Shown piece by piece: positions 12,756 to 13,014 of a DNA stretch of 13,014 nucleotides. Within the stretch, counting starts at the first letter, position 1, and each line of letters opens with the position of its first letter. This DNA is from Actinomycetota bacterium (GTDB lineage: Bacteria; Actinomycetota; Thermoleophilia; Gaiellales; Gaiellaceae): contig VAXD01000061.1 of NCBI GenBank assembly GCA_005884155.1, positions 1 through 13,014 on the forward strand. Direction: 5' to 3'. A program made the position numbers and the translations under genes. Below the pieces are notes generated by a model, which was given only the letters and a program-made list of their open reading frames with translations, was not told where the DNA came from and searched no databases.

Positions 12756-13014
12756 GCGTCGCTGACCGCGTGTACGCGCGAGCGCTGTTCGACGCGGCGC
12801 TCGGGGAGAAGCGGCTGGAGCCGGTACGCGAGCAGCTGCAGCAGCTGGTCGAGGCCGAGGCTGCGGTCCCCGAGCTGCGCGAGCTCCTGCGCAACCCGCA
12901 GCTCGACCCGCGCAGCAAGCGCGCCGCGCTCGAGGACCTGCTGAGCGGCGCCGACGAGCTGCTGCGCAACTTCCTGCTCGTCCTCGTCGACAAGGGCCGC
13001 GCCGGCCAGCTCGA
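12752..13014 (+). CDS. atpH: F1Fo ATP synthase subunit delta, 3' truncated by window edge
   Basis: Delta (OSCP) caps F1 and links it to the b stalk. The frame is open to the window end (87 codons visible). It reads SVADRVYARALFDAAL, the usual N-terminal YA-x-ALF signature, followed by VREQLQQL, PELRELLRNPQL, SKRAALEDLL and LLRNFLLVLVDKGRAGQL, all typical of the N-terminal and middle delta domain. No ATG lies near the expected start. The only in-frame candidates are CTG 12752, which overlaps the atpF stop as CTGA and has GGAGG five bases upstream, and GTG 12770, which has no site at usable distance and would remove the first six residues of the conserved helix. CTG is taken as start, as inference. 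The gene identity is firm; the start is moderately supported. Confidence 0.9.
   Translation, partial: MSVADRVYARALFDAALGEKRLEPVREQLQQLVEAEAAVPELRELLRNPQLDPRSKRAALEDLLSGADELLRNFLLVLVDKGRAGQL

Noticed and set aside
1..13014. tRNA, rRNA, riboswitch, CRISPR, insertion sequence or prophage signals
   Set aside because: Nothing was recognised: intergenic gaps total little space (longest 97 bp), there are no spaced direct repeats, and no transposase, integrase or phage protein is among the translated genes.

Overview
The window is a GC-rich bacterial chromosome segment, densely packed, with most spacers under 30 bp, many 1- or 4-base stop/start overlaps and frequent GTG starts. Codon third positions are overwhelmingly G or C. 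Together with start codons sitting 6-7 bases behind TAnnnT hexamers (leaderless-type promoters), this points to an actinobacterium. The gene order and a plain (unfused) AtpH suggest a deep-branching class such as Thermoleophilia rather than Mycobacterium or Streptomyces. That placement is inference from content, not a database match.

Layout. Bases 1-623: 3' part of a DUF1385 membrane protein. 589-1866 (minus): an MFS exporter-like gene, tail-to-tail with it. 1884-3778: prfA and prmC, the release factor RF1 and its glutamine methyltransferase, overlapping by ATGA. 3792-6011: two inserted alpha/beta-hydrolase genes, the first fused to a class III nucleotide cyclase domain. 6008-9666: a Sua5/YrdC-type threonylcarbamoyl-AMP synthase, glyA, upp and a WecA/TagO-type undecaprenyl-phosphate sugar-phosphate transferase. 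9663-10343 (minus): a third alpha/beta hydrolase whose nucleophile elbow is deleted. 10441-13014: the start of the F1Fo ATP synthase operon: an AtpZ-like two-helix protein, an AtpI-like protein, atpB (a), atpE (c), atpF (b) and the 5' part of atpH (delta).

The backbone prfA-prmC-sua5-glyA-upp-(wecA)-atp is a housekeeping neighbourhood conserved across Gram-positive bacteria (B. subtilis has prfA-prmC-ywlC...glyA-upp-atp). The genes serve translation termination, tRNA t6A modification, one-carbon supply, pyrimidine salvage, cell-envelope polymer initiation and ATP synthesis. The accessory elements are the MFS gene and the three alpha/beta hydrolases, which interrupt or flank that backbone. Two of the three hydrolases have lost the catalytic serine by different routes.

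The most notable points are: a 17-bp divergent intergenic region (prfA/MFS) with two almost fully overlapping -10 hexamers, each exactly six bases from its start codon; the Rv1900c-like hydrolase-cyclase with a serine-to-glycine nucleophile and a non-canonical cyclase active site; the elbow deletion in the reverse-strand hydrolase; a probable CTG start for atpH; and a signal-peptide-like N-terminus on AtpB. I found no RNA genes, CRISPR arrays, insertion sequences or prophage genes, and no wholly novel multi-gene system. No gene-free stretch exceeds 100 bases.
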